In this document: positions 18,056 through 26,194 of the stretch, one piece after another | Layout of the letters: each line of letters begins with the position of its first letter | Position numbering within the stretch: position 1 is the first letter of the stretch | Source of the DNA: Mycobacterium europaeum | Lineage (GTDB): Bacteria; Actinomycetota; Actinomycetes; Mycobacteriales; Mycobacteriaceae | Direction of reading: 5' to 3' | Length of the DNA stretch: 64,000 nucleotides | NCBI RefSeq assembly: GCF_002102155.1 | Contig: NZ_LQOU01000046.1 | Coordinates: 1 to 64,000 of the forward strand | Notes under the pieces: model-generated | The model's input: only the letters and a program-made list of their open reading frames with translations | Told to the model about the DNA's origin: nothing | Databases searched by the model: none | Translations under genes and position numbers: made by a program

Positions 18056-18099
18056 GGTTGACATGTCATCCAACTGCCATTAAGGTGGACATGTCAACC
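18056..18099. promoter_or_regulatory. Paired MarR operator between 17546 and 18128 genes
   Basis: GGTTGACATGTC (18056-18067) and GACATGTCAACC (18088-18099) are perfect 12-bp inverted repeats. Each is also nearly a self-palindrome of TTGACATGTCAA: 18058-18069 with one mismatch and 18086-18097 with one mismatch. The centres are 28 bp apart, close to 2.7 helical turns. Location in the divergent promoter makes this the likely binding region of the MarR protein. Confidence 0.75.
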
Positions 18100-18127
18100 T
18101 TTTCGACTCGTTCAGACGGAGACCCTC

Positions 18128-18751
18128 ATGAGCAGCATCAGCATCATCGGCACGGGAAACATGGCCCGGGCCATCGGGGCGCTGGCGGTAGCGGGCGGCA
18201 ACACCGTCGAGGTCATCGGCCGCGATCGGTCCAAGGCCGCCGACCTGGCCAAGGATCTCGGCGGCGGCGCCACGATTGGAGAGTTCGGCGCCGTCCCGGC
18301 CGGGGACATCGTCATCCTGTCCGTGCTGTACGCCAACGTCGTTCCGGTCGTCGCCCAGTACGGGGACGCCCTCGCGGGCAAGGTCATCGTCGAGATCAGC
18401 AACCCCTTCAATGCCGCGGCTGACGGGCTGGCCATCCCCGGTGACACGTCGATCGCGCAGGAAGTGGCCAAGGCCGCCCCGGCCAGCGCCAGCGTGGTGA
18501 AGGCGTTCAACACCATCTTCGGCGCGGTCCTGGCTCAGGGCCGGCCGCTCGACGTCTTCGTCGCCGGGGACGACGCGCGCGCCAAGGCGGGCGTGGCGGA
18601 GTTCATCGAGAGCCTCGGGCTGCGCCCGCTGGATGTCGGCGGCCTGCACATGGCGCACTGGCTGGAAGGAACGGGCCTCGTCATGATGGGTCTTGCCCGT
18701 CACGGGGTGGGGAATTTCGATTTCGCCCTCGGCGCCGTCGTTCCGGCCTGA
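18128..18751 (+). CDS. NADP-binding oxidoreductase (F420-dependent NADP reductase-like)
   Basis: 207 aa. The N-terminal Rossmann motif IGTGNMARAIG (residues 6-16) and the middle VEISNPFN resemble the NADP-binding reductases of COG2085 (F420H2:NADP oxidoreductase-like, STEAP-like), with VVKAFNT typical of the group. The protein likely uses NADP(H) with F420, flavin or a quinone partner; the exact acceptor cannot be read. Controlled by the divergent MarR gene. The neighbouring luciferase-like gene downstream on the same strand would fit an F420-linked redox pair. Confidence 0.85.
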   Translation: MSSISIIGTGNMARAIGALAVAGGNTVEVIGRDRSKAADLAKDLGGGATIGEFGAVPAGDIVILSVLYANVVPVVAQYGDALAGKVIVEISNPFNAAADGLAIPGDTSIAQEVAKAAPASASVVKAFNTIFGAVLAQGRPLDVFVAGDDARAKAGVAEFIESLGLRPLDVGGLHMAHWLEGTGLVMMGLARHGVGNFDFALGAVVPA

Positions 18752-18818
18752 GCCGCGTTGACGACCGGGGCGCCTTGTGCCCCGACAATGGTTGATGGAT
18801 CACCGAAAGGAACTCCTA

Positions 18819-19718
18819 ATGAAGCTTGGTTTCGCAATTCCGATGGTCGGGCCCGCCGTCAGCGGCGCCGCTGGTCTGGGCGTGTTCTGTCGCGGACTCG
18901 AGGATCTGGGCTACGACACGCTGTGGGTCGGCGATCGGCTGGTCACGCCGGTTGCTATGCACAGCACCTATCCGGGCAAAGAGCAGCCGTACCCGCCGCA
19001 GATGACCCGTTACCTCGATCCGGTGCTGCTGTGGACGGTCGCCGCGACGGCGACCACCCGGATCCGGCTGAACTCCAGCACGCTCAGCACGTTCTATTAC
19101 GAGCCGCCGCACCTGGCCCGCCTGCTGACCACGCTCGACGTGCTCAGCGGCGGCCGCCTGGACGTGGGCGTGGGAATCGGATGGATGAAGGACGAGCACG
19201 ACGTCGCCCGCGGCGCGGACTGGAGCCGGCGCGGGAAGATGCTCGATGACCTGCTGGCGTTCCTGCGCGAGTGGTGGACGACCACCCCGGTGAGCTGGGA
19301 GAGCGAGTTCTTCTCGCTGCCGCCGGTCCATGCCGACCTGCGCCCGGTCCAGCCCGGCGGCCCGCCCATCTGGATCGGCGGTGCCAGCGAGGCCGCCATG
19401 CGCCGGGTCGGCCGCAGCGGCACCGGCTGGCTCGGGGTCGAGGGACTGCAGGCCGAGGTCACCGACCACCTGTGGTCGGTCGCGCGTCGTGCGGCCCAGG
19501 ACGCCGGCCGTGACCCCGACGCGCTGAGGACGGCCATGCGGATCAACCTCGAATCGGGCACGTCGGTGGACTCGGTTGCCGACAGGCTCGAGCGGCTCGC
19601 CGGGTCCGGTGTCGATGAGGCGATTGTGGATGCCTTCGCGATGTTCCCCAGCCTTGACCAGATGCTCGACTTCGCCGGCCAGGTAATCGCCCGATGGAGT
19701 GGTCATCGGAAAGCTTGA
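18819..19718 (+). CDS. LLM class (F420-dependent) oxidoreductase
   Basis: 299 aa from the ATG at 18819 with AAAGGA 8 nt upstream. Luciferase-like monooxygenase TIM barrel: MKLGFAIPMVG start, YDTLWVGDRL, RIRLNSSTLSTFYY, GGRLDVGVGIGWMKDE and PIWIGGASEAAMRR, the standard order of the mycobacterial F420-dependent family. Lies 67 nt after the NADP-binding gene on the same strand. Its last residues (RWSGHRKA) run into a decayed SDR gene, so the C-terminus may have been altered by a junction. Confidence 0.88.
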   Translation: MKLGFAIPMVGPAVSGAAGLGVFCRGLEDLGYDTLWVGDRLVTPVAMHSTYPGKEQPYPPQMTRYLDPVLLWTVAATATTRIRLNSSTLSTFYYEPPHLARLLTTLDVLSGGRLDVGVGIGWMKDEHDVARGADWSRRGKMLDDLLAFLREWWTTTPVSWESEFFSLPPVHADLRPVQPGGPPIWIGGASEAAMRRVGRSGTGWLGVEGLQAEVTDHLWSVARRAAQDAGRDPDALRTAMRINLESGTSVDSVADRLERLAGSGVDEAIVDAFAMFPSLDQMLDFAGQVIARWSGHRKA

Positions 19719-19960
19719 CGGCAAGGCGGCGGTGACCACGGTTGGATCAAGCGGTATGCCGCACCGCCGGTGCCACGTTGTCCGTGGACGAGGAAGCTCA
19801 CGTTTTCGTCTCGGGTCGGCGGCAGGAAGCCATCAAGCCGGTCGGCCGGAATATGATTGGCGTGCAGGCGGATTCGGCGCGGTCAAGCGGAAAAAGGGAC
19901 GCCGTCGACGTGCTGTGGGGTAGCGCCGGGACGGGCGAGCACCAGTTGTCACTTCGAGGA
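19699..19960 (+). pseudogene. Decayed SDR gene fragment
   Basis: Two plus-strand frames together read like a short-chain dehydrogenase. One gives GKLDGKAAVTTVGSSGM (cf. the Rossmann start GKLDGKVAVVTGGSSGIG) and later AVKRKKGR. The other gives EEAHVFVSGRRQEAI, GRNMIGVQADSA and VDVLWGSAGTGEHQ. These are SDR strands in correct order but broken by several frameshifts, and similarity fades after about 19960. The remaining 280 nt to the next gene shows nothing recognisable. Confidence 0.6.
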
Positions 19961-20241
19961 GACGGGGTGCCAATAGCGTGCACGAAGGCCAGCGAACGGT
20001 ATCACTTCCGCAGACACGGTTTGTGCGCAAGTTCTTGGTTCCAGGACCTGCCGTAAACTTAAGAAACACGCTGCCGGCAATCTCCCGAGAATTCCACAAA
20101 CCCACAGTTAGAGACATGTCCTCTCATGACCGAAGGGGAATTGCAGCGGCCCCCACCCAACCATCACGGTCGTGTTCAACATGCATCACGTTGCGGCTTG
20201 GTCGAGCGCAGTCATGATGTTAAACGCCCTCTTGCTCTACG

Positions 20242-21066
20242 CTATCGCCGTTCTGCGCCAACAGAGTCTTCGAAGACCGGAGGCCGTTTCTCGGAGAATA
20301 CGCGCACACCTTCGAGGCCGTCGGGAGTGGCGCCAAGCCGAGAGATGTTGTGCGCCTCCACATCAAGGTGCGCGAACAAGTCGGTCGTCATGCTTGACCG
20401 GATCAGTCGCTTGGTGGTGGCAAGGGATTCTCGCGACATTGACGCGAGAAGCGCGGTAACCTGGTCCACCGTTTGGTCGATGCCGGCATTCGAGTCACTC
20501 ACCGGCCCCACAAGTCCGGTGCGCTCCGCCTCATCGACTCCCACCGTCCGGTTGGTTAGCGTCATTTCCAACGCTCGGCCCAGGCCGACACGCTGAGTCA
20601 AGAACCATGACCCACCACAGTCCGGAGACAGTCCGACGCCGGTGTAGGCCATTTTGAATTTCGTTGCCGGGGACCCGATGACGATGTCTCCGACCAAAGC
20701 CAGCCCGACTCCGCCGCCGGCAGCTACGCCATCGACGACGGTGACAATGGGAACCGGCGCCGTCACAAGAATTTTGATGGCTTCATGGATCGACCCGGCA
20801 ACGTAGTTGAGCTCGGCGGCCATGTTCGCCACGCTGGTGAAGTGAACGAGATCGCCGCCGACACAGAACCCGAACCCTTCGTTGCGTAGGACTGCCACTC
20901 GCAGCCGACCAGCCTTAGCGTCGGCCACCACCCGATCCGCCCATGCCACCAACGAATCCGCGAGAAGGCGGTCGATCCCGTTGCCCACGTCACCACGGCA
21001 TAGCGTCGCGGTCATGACGGCCCCCCGCTGCCTGATTCGAATACGTTCGTCGCTCACAGCGTGCAT
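20242..21066 (-). CDS. Enoyl-CoA hydratase/isomerase family protein (PaaG-like)
   Basis: 274 aa crotonase-fold protein. First oxyanion motif FCVGGDL (68-73), second AAGGGVGLAL (116-124). The usual first glutamate is glycine here, while LSPDCGG (147-152) keeps an aspartate in the place used by PaaG-type isomerases and related enzymes. Isomerisation of a double bond in an acyl-CoA is therefore more likely than hydration. Start ATG has GAGAGG just upstream. It lies 48 nt downstream of the iron alcohol dehydrogenase in the leftward arm of the catabolic island. Confidence 0.86.
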   Translation of the reverse strand: MHAVSDERIRIRQRGAVMTATLCRGDVGNGIDRLLADSLVAWADRVVADAKAGRLRVAVLRNEGFGFCVGGDLVHFTSVANMAAELNYVAGSIHEAIKILVTAPVPIVTVVDGVAAGGGVGLALVGDIVIGSPATKFKMAYTGVGLSPDCGGSWFLTQRVGLGRALEMTLTNRTVGVDEAERTGLVGPVSDSNAGIDQTVDQVTALLASMSRESLATTKRLIRSSMTTDLFAHLDVEAHNISRLGATPDGLEGVRVFSEKRPPVFEDSVGAERR

Positions 21067-21114
21067 CAGCCTCTCCGTCTCTCGGGTCGTCTTTGAGTAG
21101 GTGGGTAGCGCCCG

Positions 21115-22299
21115 TCACCATGCCGCGTCGAGGAGCGCGAGGATGTCTTGTTTGCCGACAGGTCGTCGGCTTGCTGCGACGGCGGCATCGCCCATGATGT
21201 GCTCGGCCAAGTCGGCCAATCCTTCGCGGGTGCCTCCGGCTGCCGAGATGGTGTTGGTGACGCCGAGGCGGGTGACCAGGTCCCGAACGGCCGAGATGGC
21301 TTGCTGCGCAGCAGAAGCGTCGTCTAAGTCGCGTGTGTCGCGCCCCAGCGCGTCGGCGATGCGGCGCAGTTGCGGCGCGGTGAGCGCGGCATTGAACTCC
21401 ATGACGTGCGGCAACATGATGGCCGAAGTGACGCCGTGGGTGATGTCGAATTGCGCGGCGAGCTGATGCCCGATCCCGTGCGACAGACCCATGCCGACGT
21501 TGGTGGCGCCGAAGATCGACAGCCAGCTGGCCAGCAAACAGTTGGTGCGCGACTGCGCGTCGTGGGGATTTTTGGTGCTGTGCTCGAGGTTGGCGGCCAA
21601 TAGGCGCAGTGCCTCGAGTCCGAGGGCGTCCGCCATGGGCATGCTCCTCGCCGAAAGTATTCCCTCCACTGCGTGGTCGATGGCGCGGACCCCCGATGCC
21701 GCCCAGAGCCAAGGGGGGGTGCGTGCCGCTACTTCGGGGTCGAGGATGACCGACTTCGGTGTAAGGGTTGGCGCCGTGTAGGCGTGCTTTGTGTGGGTGA
21801 TCTCGTCGGTGACGCCCGCCAGCCCGGTGTGTTCGCCGCCGGAAAGGGTGGTCGGAACCGCGACGTGCGGGATGGCGTGTCCGGGGATGGCGGGGACGTC
21901 GTACACATCTGGATAGGTGAAGCGAATTCGGTACTTCTCGAAATCGTCGGGTGTCGTGATGCCGGTAGCCAGGCACATCGCGACGGCTTTGGCGCAGTCG
22001 ATGGGTGTTCCGCCTCCGATGCTGATCAAGCTGTCAGCACCGCCGTCACGCGCCATCGCGGCGGCCTCGAGCACGGCCGCCCTCGGTACGTGCTGGGGAA
22101 TGCTGGCATAGACCCCGACCAGGGCGTCGCCGAACTGAGCTCGAAGCGCTTGGGCGACATCGGTTGCCGCCAACGATCCCGACATGATGGCGGCGGGCCG
22201 GCGCCCTCCCTGCGCGCGGACAGTATCGCCCAGTGCGTCGAATGCCCCCTCGCCGTAGGTGATTCCCTCGACCTTGGGAACGGTGAATGTGCGTGCCAT
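21115..22299 (-). CDS. Iron-containing alcohol dehydrogenase family protein
   Basis: 394 aa from the ATG at 22299 with GGGAG 6 nt upstream. Fe-ADH features: nucleotide-binding SIGGGTPIDCAKAVA (around residue 95), PTTLSGGEHT, and metal-binding histidines in IDHAVEG, SHGIGHQL and DITHG. The family includes alcohol dehydrogenases, maleylacetate reductases and hydroxyacid:oxoacid transhydrogenases. Encoded 38 nt after the MDR gene and probably co-transcribed with it, so it could oxidise an alcohol or reduce an unsaturated keto acid in the pathway of this island. Confidence 0.9.
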   Translation of the reverse strand: MARTFTVPKVEGITYGEGAFDALGDTVRAQGGRRPAAIMSGSLAATDVAQALRAQFGDALVGVYASIPQHVPRAAVLEAAAMARDGGADSLISIGGGTPIDCAKAVAMCLATGITTPDDFEKYRIRFTYPDVYDVPAIPGHAIPHVAVPTTLSGGEHTGLAGVTDEITHTKHAYTAPTLTPKSVILDPEVAARTPPWLWAASGVRAIDHAVEGILSARSMPMADALGLEALRLLAANLEHSTKNPHDAQSRTNCLLASWLSIFGATNVGMGLSHGIGHQLAAQFDITHGVTSAIMLPHVMEFNAALTAPQLRRIADALGRDTRDLDDASAAQQAISAVRDLVTRLGVTNTISAAGGTREGLADLAEHIMGDAAVAASRRPVGKQDILALLDAAW

Positions 22300-22337
22300 G
22301 GTGTACTCCCGATGTGCCGTGGTGTGGTGCCGAGTGA

Positions 22338-23333
22338 CTATGCCGGTGCCGCGATGTCGACGACGACGTTTCCCGCGCCCGTCCCGGCCTCGACGGCTTC
22401 GTGGGCTGCGGCGGTGTTCTGCAGGCAGAAGCGGCGCCCTATCCGTGGGGTCAGGTCGCCGGCGGCGATCCAGCGATTGAGATCGTCTGCGGCGAGCCGA
22501 TGTTCGTGGTGCGGGAGGTTGTAGAGCAGCACGTTGCGTAGGTTGACGCTTTTGTTCATCAGGCGCCACAGCGGCAGCTTCGGTGCGTGACCGGAGTCGG
22601 TCGCATAGACGGCGATGGTGCCGTTCGTCGCGATCACCCGGCTGTCGGTGTCGATGTTGGCCGCGGCGTCCACTTCGACGATCCGGTCGAATCCGTGGCC
22701 GTCGGTCAGCTCCAGGAGTTCGTCGGCGATACGGTCGGAGCGGTAGTCGATGACATGATCGCATCCCGCATCGAGCGCGACCTTGCGGTTCTCTTCGCGG
22801 CCAACGGTTCCGATGACTCGGGCGCCGCTGAGCCGGGCCTGTTGTACGGCTGAGTGACCGACCGAGCCTGCCGCACCCGCTACCAGCACCGTGGCGCCGT
22901 CGATGGGCCCGTCGGTGAACAGGCATCGATGCGCGGTCCTGCCGGGGATGCCCAGGGACGCTCCTGTTGCGAAGTCGACACTCGCCGGCAGCGGCTCGAC
23001 CTTGATGTCTGGAACGCAGACGTATTCGGCCGCCGTCCCGGTCTGTCGTCCGAGTCGTGCGTCGAACACCCAGACGCGGTCGCCTTTGTGCACACCCGCC
23101 ACGCCGGGTCCGACCGCGTCGACGACCCCGGCGCCGTCGTCGTGGGGAATGAGGTAAGGGGTGTCCAGCGTAATCCGGCCCCATCCCGAACGCCGTTTGA
23201 CATCAGCGGGATTCACGCCGGAGGCATGGACGCGGACACGGACTTCTCTGTAGCCCGGCTCGGGGACGGGCAGATCCACTTGTTCGAGCACTTCCCTGGC
23301 TGGACCGGTTCTCGTGTACCGCACCGCGCGCAT
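22338..23333 (-). CDS. MDR-family NADPH:quinone reductase-like oxidoreductase
   Basis: 331 aa from the ATG at 23333 (GGAG 8 nt upstream). A zinc-free medium-chain dehydrogenase/reductase: GROES-like N-terminus with HASGVNPADVKRR, PHDDGAGVVDAVG, and a Rossmann domain with VLVAGAAGSVGHSAVQ near residue 150. The group contains quinone, zeta-crystallin and enoyl reductases. First gene of a leftward unit with the iron alcohol dehydrogenase; its promoter region holds a TACTAA/TAAGT element also found in front of the thiolase operon. Confidence 0.88.
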   Translation of the reverse strand: MRAVRYTRTGPAREVLEQVDLPVPEPGYREVRVRVHASGVNPADVKRRSGWGRITLDTPYLIPHDDGAGVVDAVGPGVAGVHKGDRVWVFDARLGRQTGTAAEYVCVPDIKVEPLPASVDFATGASLGIPGRTAHRCLFTDGPIDGATVLVAGAAGSVGHSAVQQARLSGARVIGTVGREENRKVALDAGCDHVIDYRSDRIADELLELTDGHGFDRIVEVDAAANIDTDSRVIATNGTIAVYATDSGHAPKLPLWRLMNKSVNLRNVLLYNLPHHEHRLAADDLNRWIAAGDLTPRIGRRFCLQNTAAAHEAVEAGTGAGNVVVDIAAPA

Positions 23334-23371
23334 ATGTTGTCTCCATCGCCACCGTTCGTCCATTCTATCTT

Positions 23372-23386
23372 TACTAATCAGTAAGT
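23372..23386. promoter_or_regulatory. Candidate operator upstream of MDR gene
   Basis: TACTAATCAGTAAGT, containing the imperfect palindrome TTACT-N4-AGTAA (23371-23384), lies 38 bp upstream of the MDR start. Eleven of its 15 positions match TACTAACTGATAAGT at 28242-28256 in the divergent thiolase/CoA-ligase promoter. A shared regulator, perhaps the TetR protein of 23601-24191, is the inference. Confidence 0.5.
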
Positions 23387-23600
23387 ATTAATCAAGCGAG
23401 CGCTCACCCGATCGGTGCGCATTTCGGGCGGCGGTTTCGAACTTATCGGGTGGCCGCCACAGCCGATCCGCACGAACCTCGAATTAATCCTGGGCGCCCG
23501 CCTCTACCGGGCCATCAGGCACGGCAACAGCGAGTGCTGTTCTACGCCCGGGATGTTGCCTCAAGGATCGCCCAGCGCGGACCGGCCCGAGGAACGGCGG

Positions 23601-24191
23601 CTATTCGAAGACGCTCCCGAACAGCAACCAGATCTGTTCTGCCAGGCGTTCTGGCGAGGTGCTGCCCTCGGGGTCATACCACCGATACAGCGTCGCCAGC
23701 ATCGATTCGAGCAGGTTGGCCGCGATACGGGTGTCGACGTCCGGGCGCTTTCGTTTCGAGCCGGCGCGTGCGGCGAGGCATTCGTCGAGTAGCGAGGCGA
23801 ATTCCTTCGTTTGCTGATGGGCCCAGCTGCGGAACGTCTTTCGTGCCGCGTCCGAGAGTTCGGCCTCCTCGCTGAAAACGATCGCGTAAAACGTTCTGTT
23901 CGCCGACGACGCCTGGATGTGGGCCATGATCGTCTTCCGGAGGCGCTCCACCGGGTCGTCGGCAGCGGACTGGACGCTGCGTAGTTCCTCTTCCAGTTTC
24001 ATGGTCATCTCATCGACCATGAGATCGAGAAGCTGTTGCTTGGTGCGGGTGTACTTGTACACCGTCGGCCGGGATATACCGGCGGCCAGGGCGATGTCGT
24101 CGATGGTGGAGTTGCGGTAGCCCTTTTCCCGGAATGTTTTCGCGGCGGCTGACACCAGCGCTTGCGTATCGGTTGCGCGTTCCCTGGCCAT
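23601..24191 (-). CDS. TetR family transcriptional regulator
   Basis: 196 aa from the ATG at 24191 with GGAGGG 3 nt upstream. HTH region FREKGYRNSTIDDIALAAG followed by ISRPTVYKYTRTKQQLLDL, then a helical ligand domain. The ending LAEQIWLLFGSV is common in regulators of fatty-acid or sterol catabolism in this family. Last gene of the leftward thiolase operon (37 nt after the CoA-transferase stop), so it is expressed with the enzymes it probably controls, the usual logic for induction by an acyl-CoA intermediate. Confidence 0.9.
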   Translation of the reverse strand: MARERATDTQALVSAAAKTFREKGYRNSTIDDIALAAGISRPTVYKYTRTKQQLLDLMVDEMTMKLEEELRSVQSAADDPVERLRKTIMAHIQASSANRTFYAIVFSEEAELSDAARKTFRSWAHQQTKEFASLLDECLAARAGSKRKRPDVDTRIAANLLESMLATLYRWYDPEGSTSPERLAEQIWLLFGSVFE

Positions 24192-24213
24192 CAACCCTCC
24201 GATGGATCGGATC

Positions 24214-24225
24214 GGTAATATTACC
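24214..24225. promoter_or_regulatory. Perfect 12-bp palindrome before TetR gene
   Basis: GGTAATATTACC is fully palindromic and sits in the 37-bp gap between the CoA-transferase stop and the TetR start. It could be an autoregulatory operator of an internal TetR promoter. Confidence 0.4.
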
Positions 24226-24228
24226 CAG

Positions 24229-25383
24229 TCAATATAGAGCTTGGATCGGGCTCTCGGGCGTTGCGGCGAGTCGATCGACCACCTCGGGTGGCACACCGGC
24301 TTCTCGGAGAATCTCGGCGGTGTGCTCGCCGAGGCGTGGGGTCCCCCGTGTGGGCCCGTGGGGCACACCGTCGACGATCAAGGGCTGCCGGACGAAAGAC
24401 CTCTCACCGTCCGGGGTCGCGACTGACTGAATCATCTGTCGGGCCAGGGTGTTCGGGTCACCGAGCACATCGGCCAGTGTGCTCACCCGGCCGTAGGGCA
24501 CGCCGGCCGCTAGCAGGACCTTGTCCCAGTGGTCGGCCGGTGAGGCGAGGATCCGCGCCGCGATCAGGCCGCGCAGACGTTCGCGTTCCCCGATGCGCTC
24601 CGCGGCCGAAATGGCACCGATTTCAGGCAGGTCCAACGCCACGCAGAGGGCCATCCAGAAGTGGTCCTCGAAGGCGATGCTCAACGAGATCCATTCGCCG
24701 TCGGCCGTGGCGAACAGGCCGTACCCGGGGTCGAGGCCCAGAGTGTCGGGCGGCTGACCATTGGCCGACGGGACCAGCCGTGTCGCCGCCAACGTCAACA
24801 GCGTGTCCAACATCGCGACGTCGTAATGGCCGCCGCGGCCGGTCTTCTGGGCCGCGACGACACCGGTGAGCGCGGCGAACGCGGCGAACATCCCGGCGCT
24901 CAGATCCGCGAGCGCCAACACCGGCGGGTGCGGGGCCGCCTCGGAATCGAGCAGCCCGGCCATCGCCTGGAAACTCAGGTCGTGCGCCGGATGATTCCGC
25001 AACGGGCTCTCCTGACCGAAACCGGAGACCGACACGTAGACCAGGCGTGGATGTCGGCGCAGGAGTTCGTCGGGCCCGAAGCCGAGTCGGGAGAGCACAC
25101 CCGGTCGGAAACCTTCCAGCAATACGTCCGCGTGACTGACGAGCCGGCCGAATGCGTCCGCGCCGTCGGCATCCTTGAGATCCAGGGCCACCGAGCGCTT
25201 GCCGCGGTTGAGCGCGTCGTAGTGGCCGGGGAACGCACGTGACGGGTCGCCCCCGTTCGGGCGTTCGACCTGGACGACGTCAGCACCGAGGTCGCTCAGC
25301 AGCAGCGTGGCGAACGGGCCGGGAAACTGCTCGGCGAGGCTGACGACACGGATGCCCGCCAGGGGCGCATCGGGGGTGGTCAT
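24229..25383 (-). CDS. CaiB/BaiF (class III) CoA-transferase
   Basis: 384 aa from the ATG at 25383. Family III CoA-transferase features: GIRVVSLAEQFPGPFATLLLSDLGAD at the start (quoted in pieces: GIRVVSLAEQ, LLSDLGADV), NRGKRSVALDLK, LLEGFRPGVLSRLG, VSVSGFGQ, and GGHYDVAMLDTLLTL. It moves CoA between an acyl-CoA and a free acid without ATP. The start overlaps the SDR stop (ATGA). With the CoA ligase on the other arm, the island has two ways to activate acids; alternatively this protein may be an alpha-methylacyl-CoA racemase-type member of the same fold. Confidence 0.9.
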   Translation of the reverse strand: MTTPDAPLAGIRVVSLAEQFPGPFATLLLSDLGADVVQVERPNGGDPSRAFPGHYDALNRGKRSVALDLKDADGADAFGRLVSHADVLLEGFRPGVLSRLGFGPDELLRRHPRLVYVSVSGFGQESPLRNHPAHDLSFQAMAGLLDSEAAPHPPVLALADLSAGMFAAFAALTGVVAAQKTGRGGHYDVAMLDTLLTLAATRLVPSANGQPPDTLGLDPGYGLFATADGEWISLSIAFEDHFWMALCVALDLPEIGAISAAERIGERERLRGLIAARILASPADHWDKVLLAAGVPYGRVSTLADVLGDPNTLARQMIQSVATPDGERSFVRQPLIVDGVPHGPTRGTPRLGEHTAEILREAGVPPEVVDRLAATPESPIQALY

Positions 25384-26174
25384 GCCGAGACGGCGTAGCC
25401 GCCGTTGACCGGGTAGGTCTGGCCGGTGATCCATTCGCCGGCAGACGAGGCGAGGAACACCACCAGGCGCGCGGGATCGTCGGGCTCGCCGAAGCGCCTG
25501 ACCACGTAGGAGCGCAATGCCTTCTTGGCCACGTCGGGGTTCTCCAGGGCGGTCGCCACCCCCGGGGTGTTGATTCCGGACAGGGCAACGCAATTCACCG
25601 TGATCCCGTAGCGGCCCACGGCCTTGGCAAGGCCGCGGGAGAAGCCCGCGGCGCCGGCCTTGGCGCCGCCGTACACCACGAGATTGGGTTCACCGATGCG
25701 GCCTGCATCGGAGATGACGGTGATGATGCGCCCATACTGCCTGTCGACCATCCCGGGCAGCACCGCGCGAGAGGCGTTGAGCACGCCGAAGAAATTCGTC
25801 CCGATCCACGGCCCCCAGTCCTCGGGGCCGGTTTCCCAGAAGGGCGGTGCGGGTGCCATCGGGTCTTCGGCCGGCCCAGCGTTTCCCGCGTTGTTGACCA
25901 AGACGTCGATGGCGCCCAACTCGCCGGATGCCCTGCGCGCCATCTCCATCACCGCGTCGAATCGGGTGACGTCGCACTGGATCGGCAGTGCGGTGCCGCC
26001 ACCGCACTCGATCTCCGCGGCGACCGCCTTCGCCCGCTCCTCGTGGAAGTCGTTGACTACCAACGCCGCGCCCTGTTTGGCGCAGTGCAACGCGACCGCA
26101 CGCCCGACGCCCTGCCCGGCCCCGGTGACGAGCACGACGCGGCCGGACAAGCTCAGGAAGTTTTCCTCAGTCAT
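25380..26174 (-). CDS. Short-chain dehydrogenase/reductase
   Basis: 264 aa. Rossmann motif VTGAGQGVG (17-25), NNAGNAG, a long insert with PAPPFWETGPEDWG, VISDAG in place of the usual double-serine strand, YGGAK as catalytic Tyr/Lys, and PVNGGYAVSA at the end. Probably oxidises a 3-hydroxyacyl-CoA in the leftward thiolase/hydratase operon, acting between the upstream hydratase and thiolase. The ATG at 26174 has AAGAGAG upstream; it is 20 nt after the hydratase stop. Confidence 0.9.
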   Translation of the reverse strand: MTEENFLSLSGRVVLVTGAGQGVGRAVALHCAKQGAALVVNDFHEERAKAVAAEIECGGGTALPIQCDVTRFDAVMEMARRASGELGAIDVLVNNAGNAGPAEDPMAPAPPFWETGPEDWGPWIGTNFFGVLNASRAVLPGMVDRQYGRIITVISDAGRIGEPNLVVYGGAKAGAAGFSRGLAKAVGRYGITVNCVALSGINTPGVATALENPDVAKKALRSYVVRRFGEPDDPARLVVFLASSAGEWITGQTYPVNGGYAVSA

Positions 26175-26194
26175 AGGATGTGGCTCTCTTTCCG

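Noticed and set aside
20126..20596. Plus-strand frame over the end of the PaaG-like gene
   Set aside because: It is antisense to a well-supported crotonase gene and contains no family motif.
22299..23184. Very long minus-strand frame continuing upstream of the iron alcohol dehydrogenase
   Set aside because: The extension is arginine/proline rich low-complexity and overlaps the MDR gene in another frame; the true start at 22299 has a good GGGAG site.
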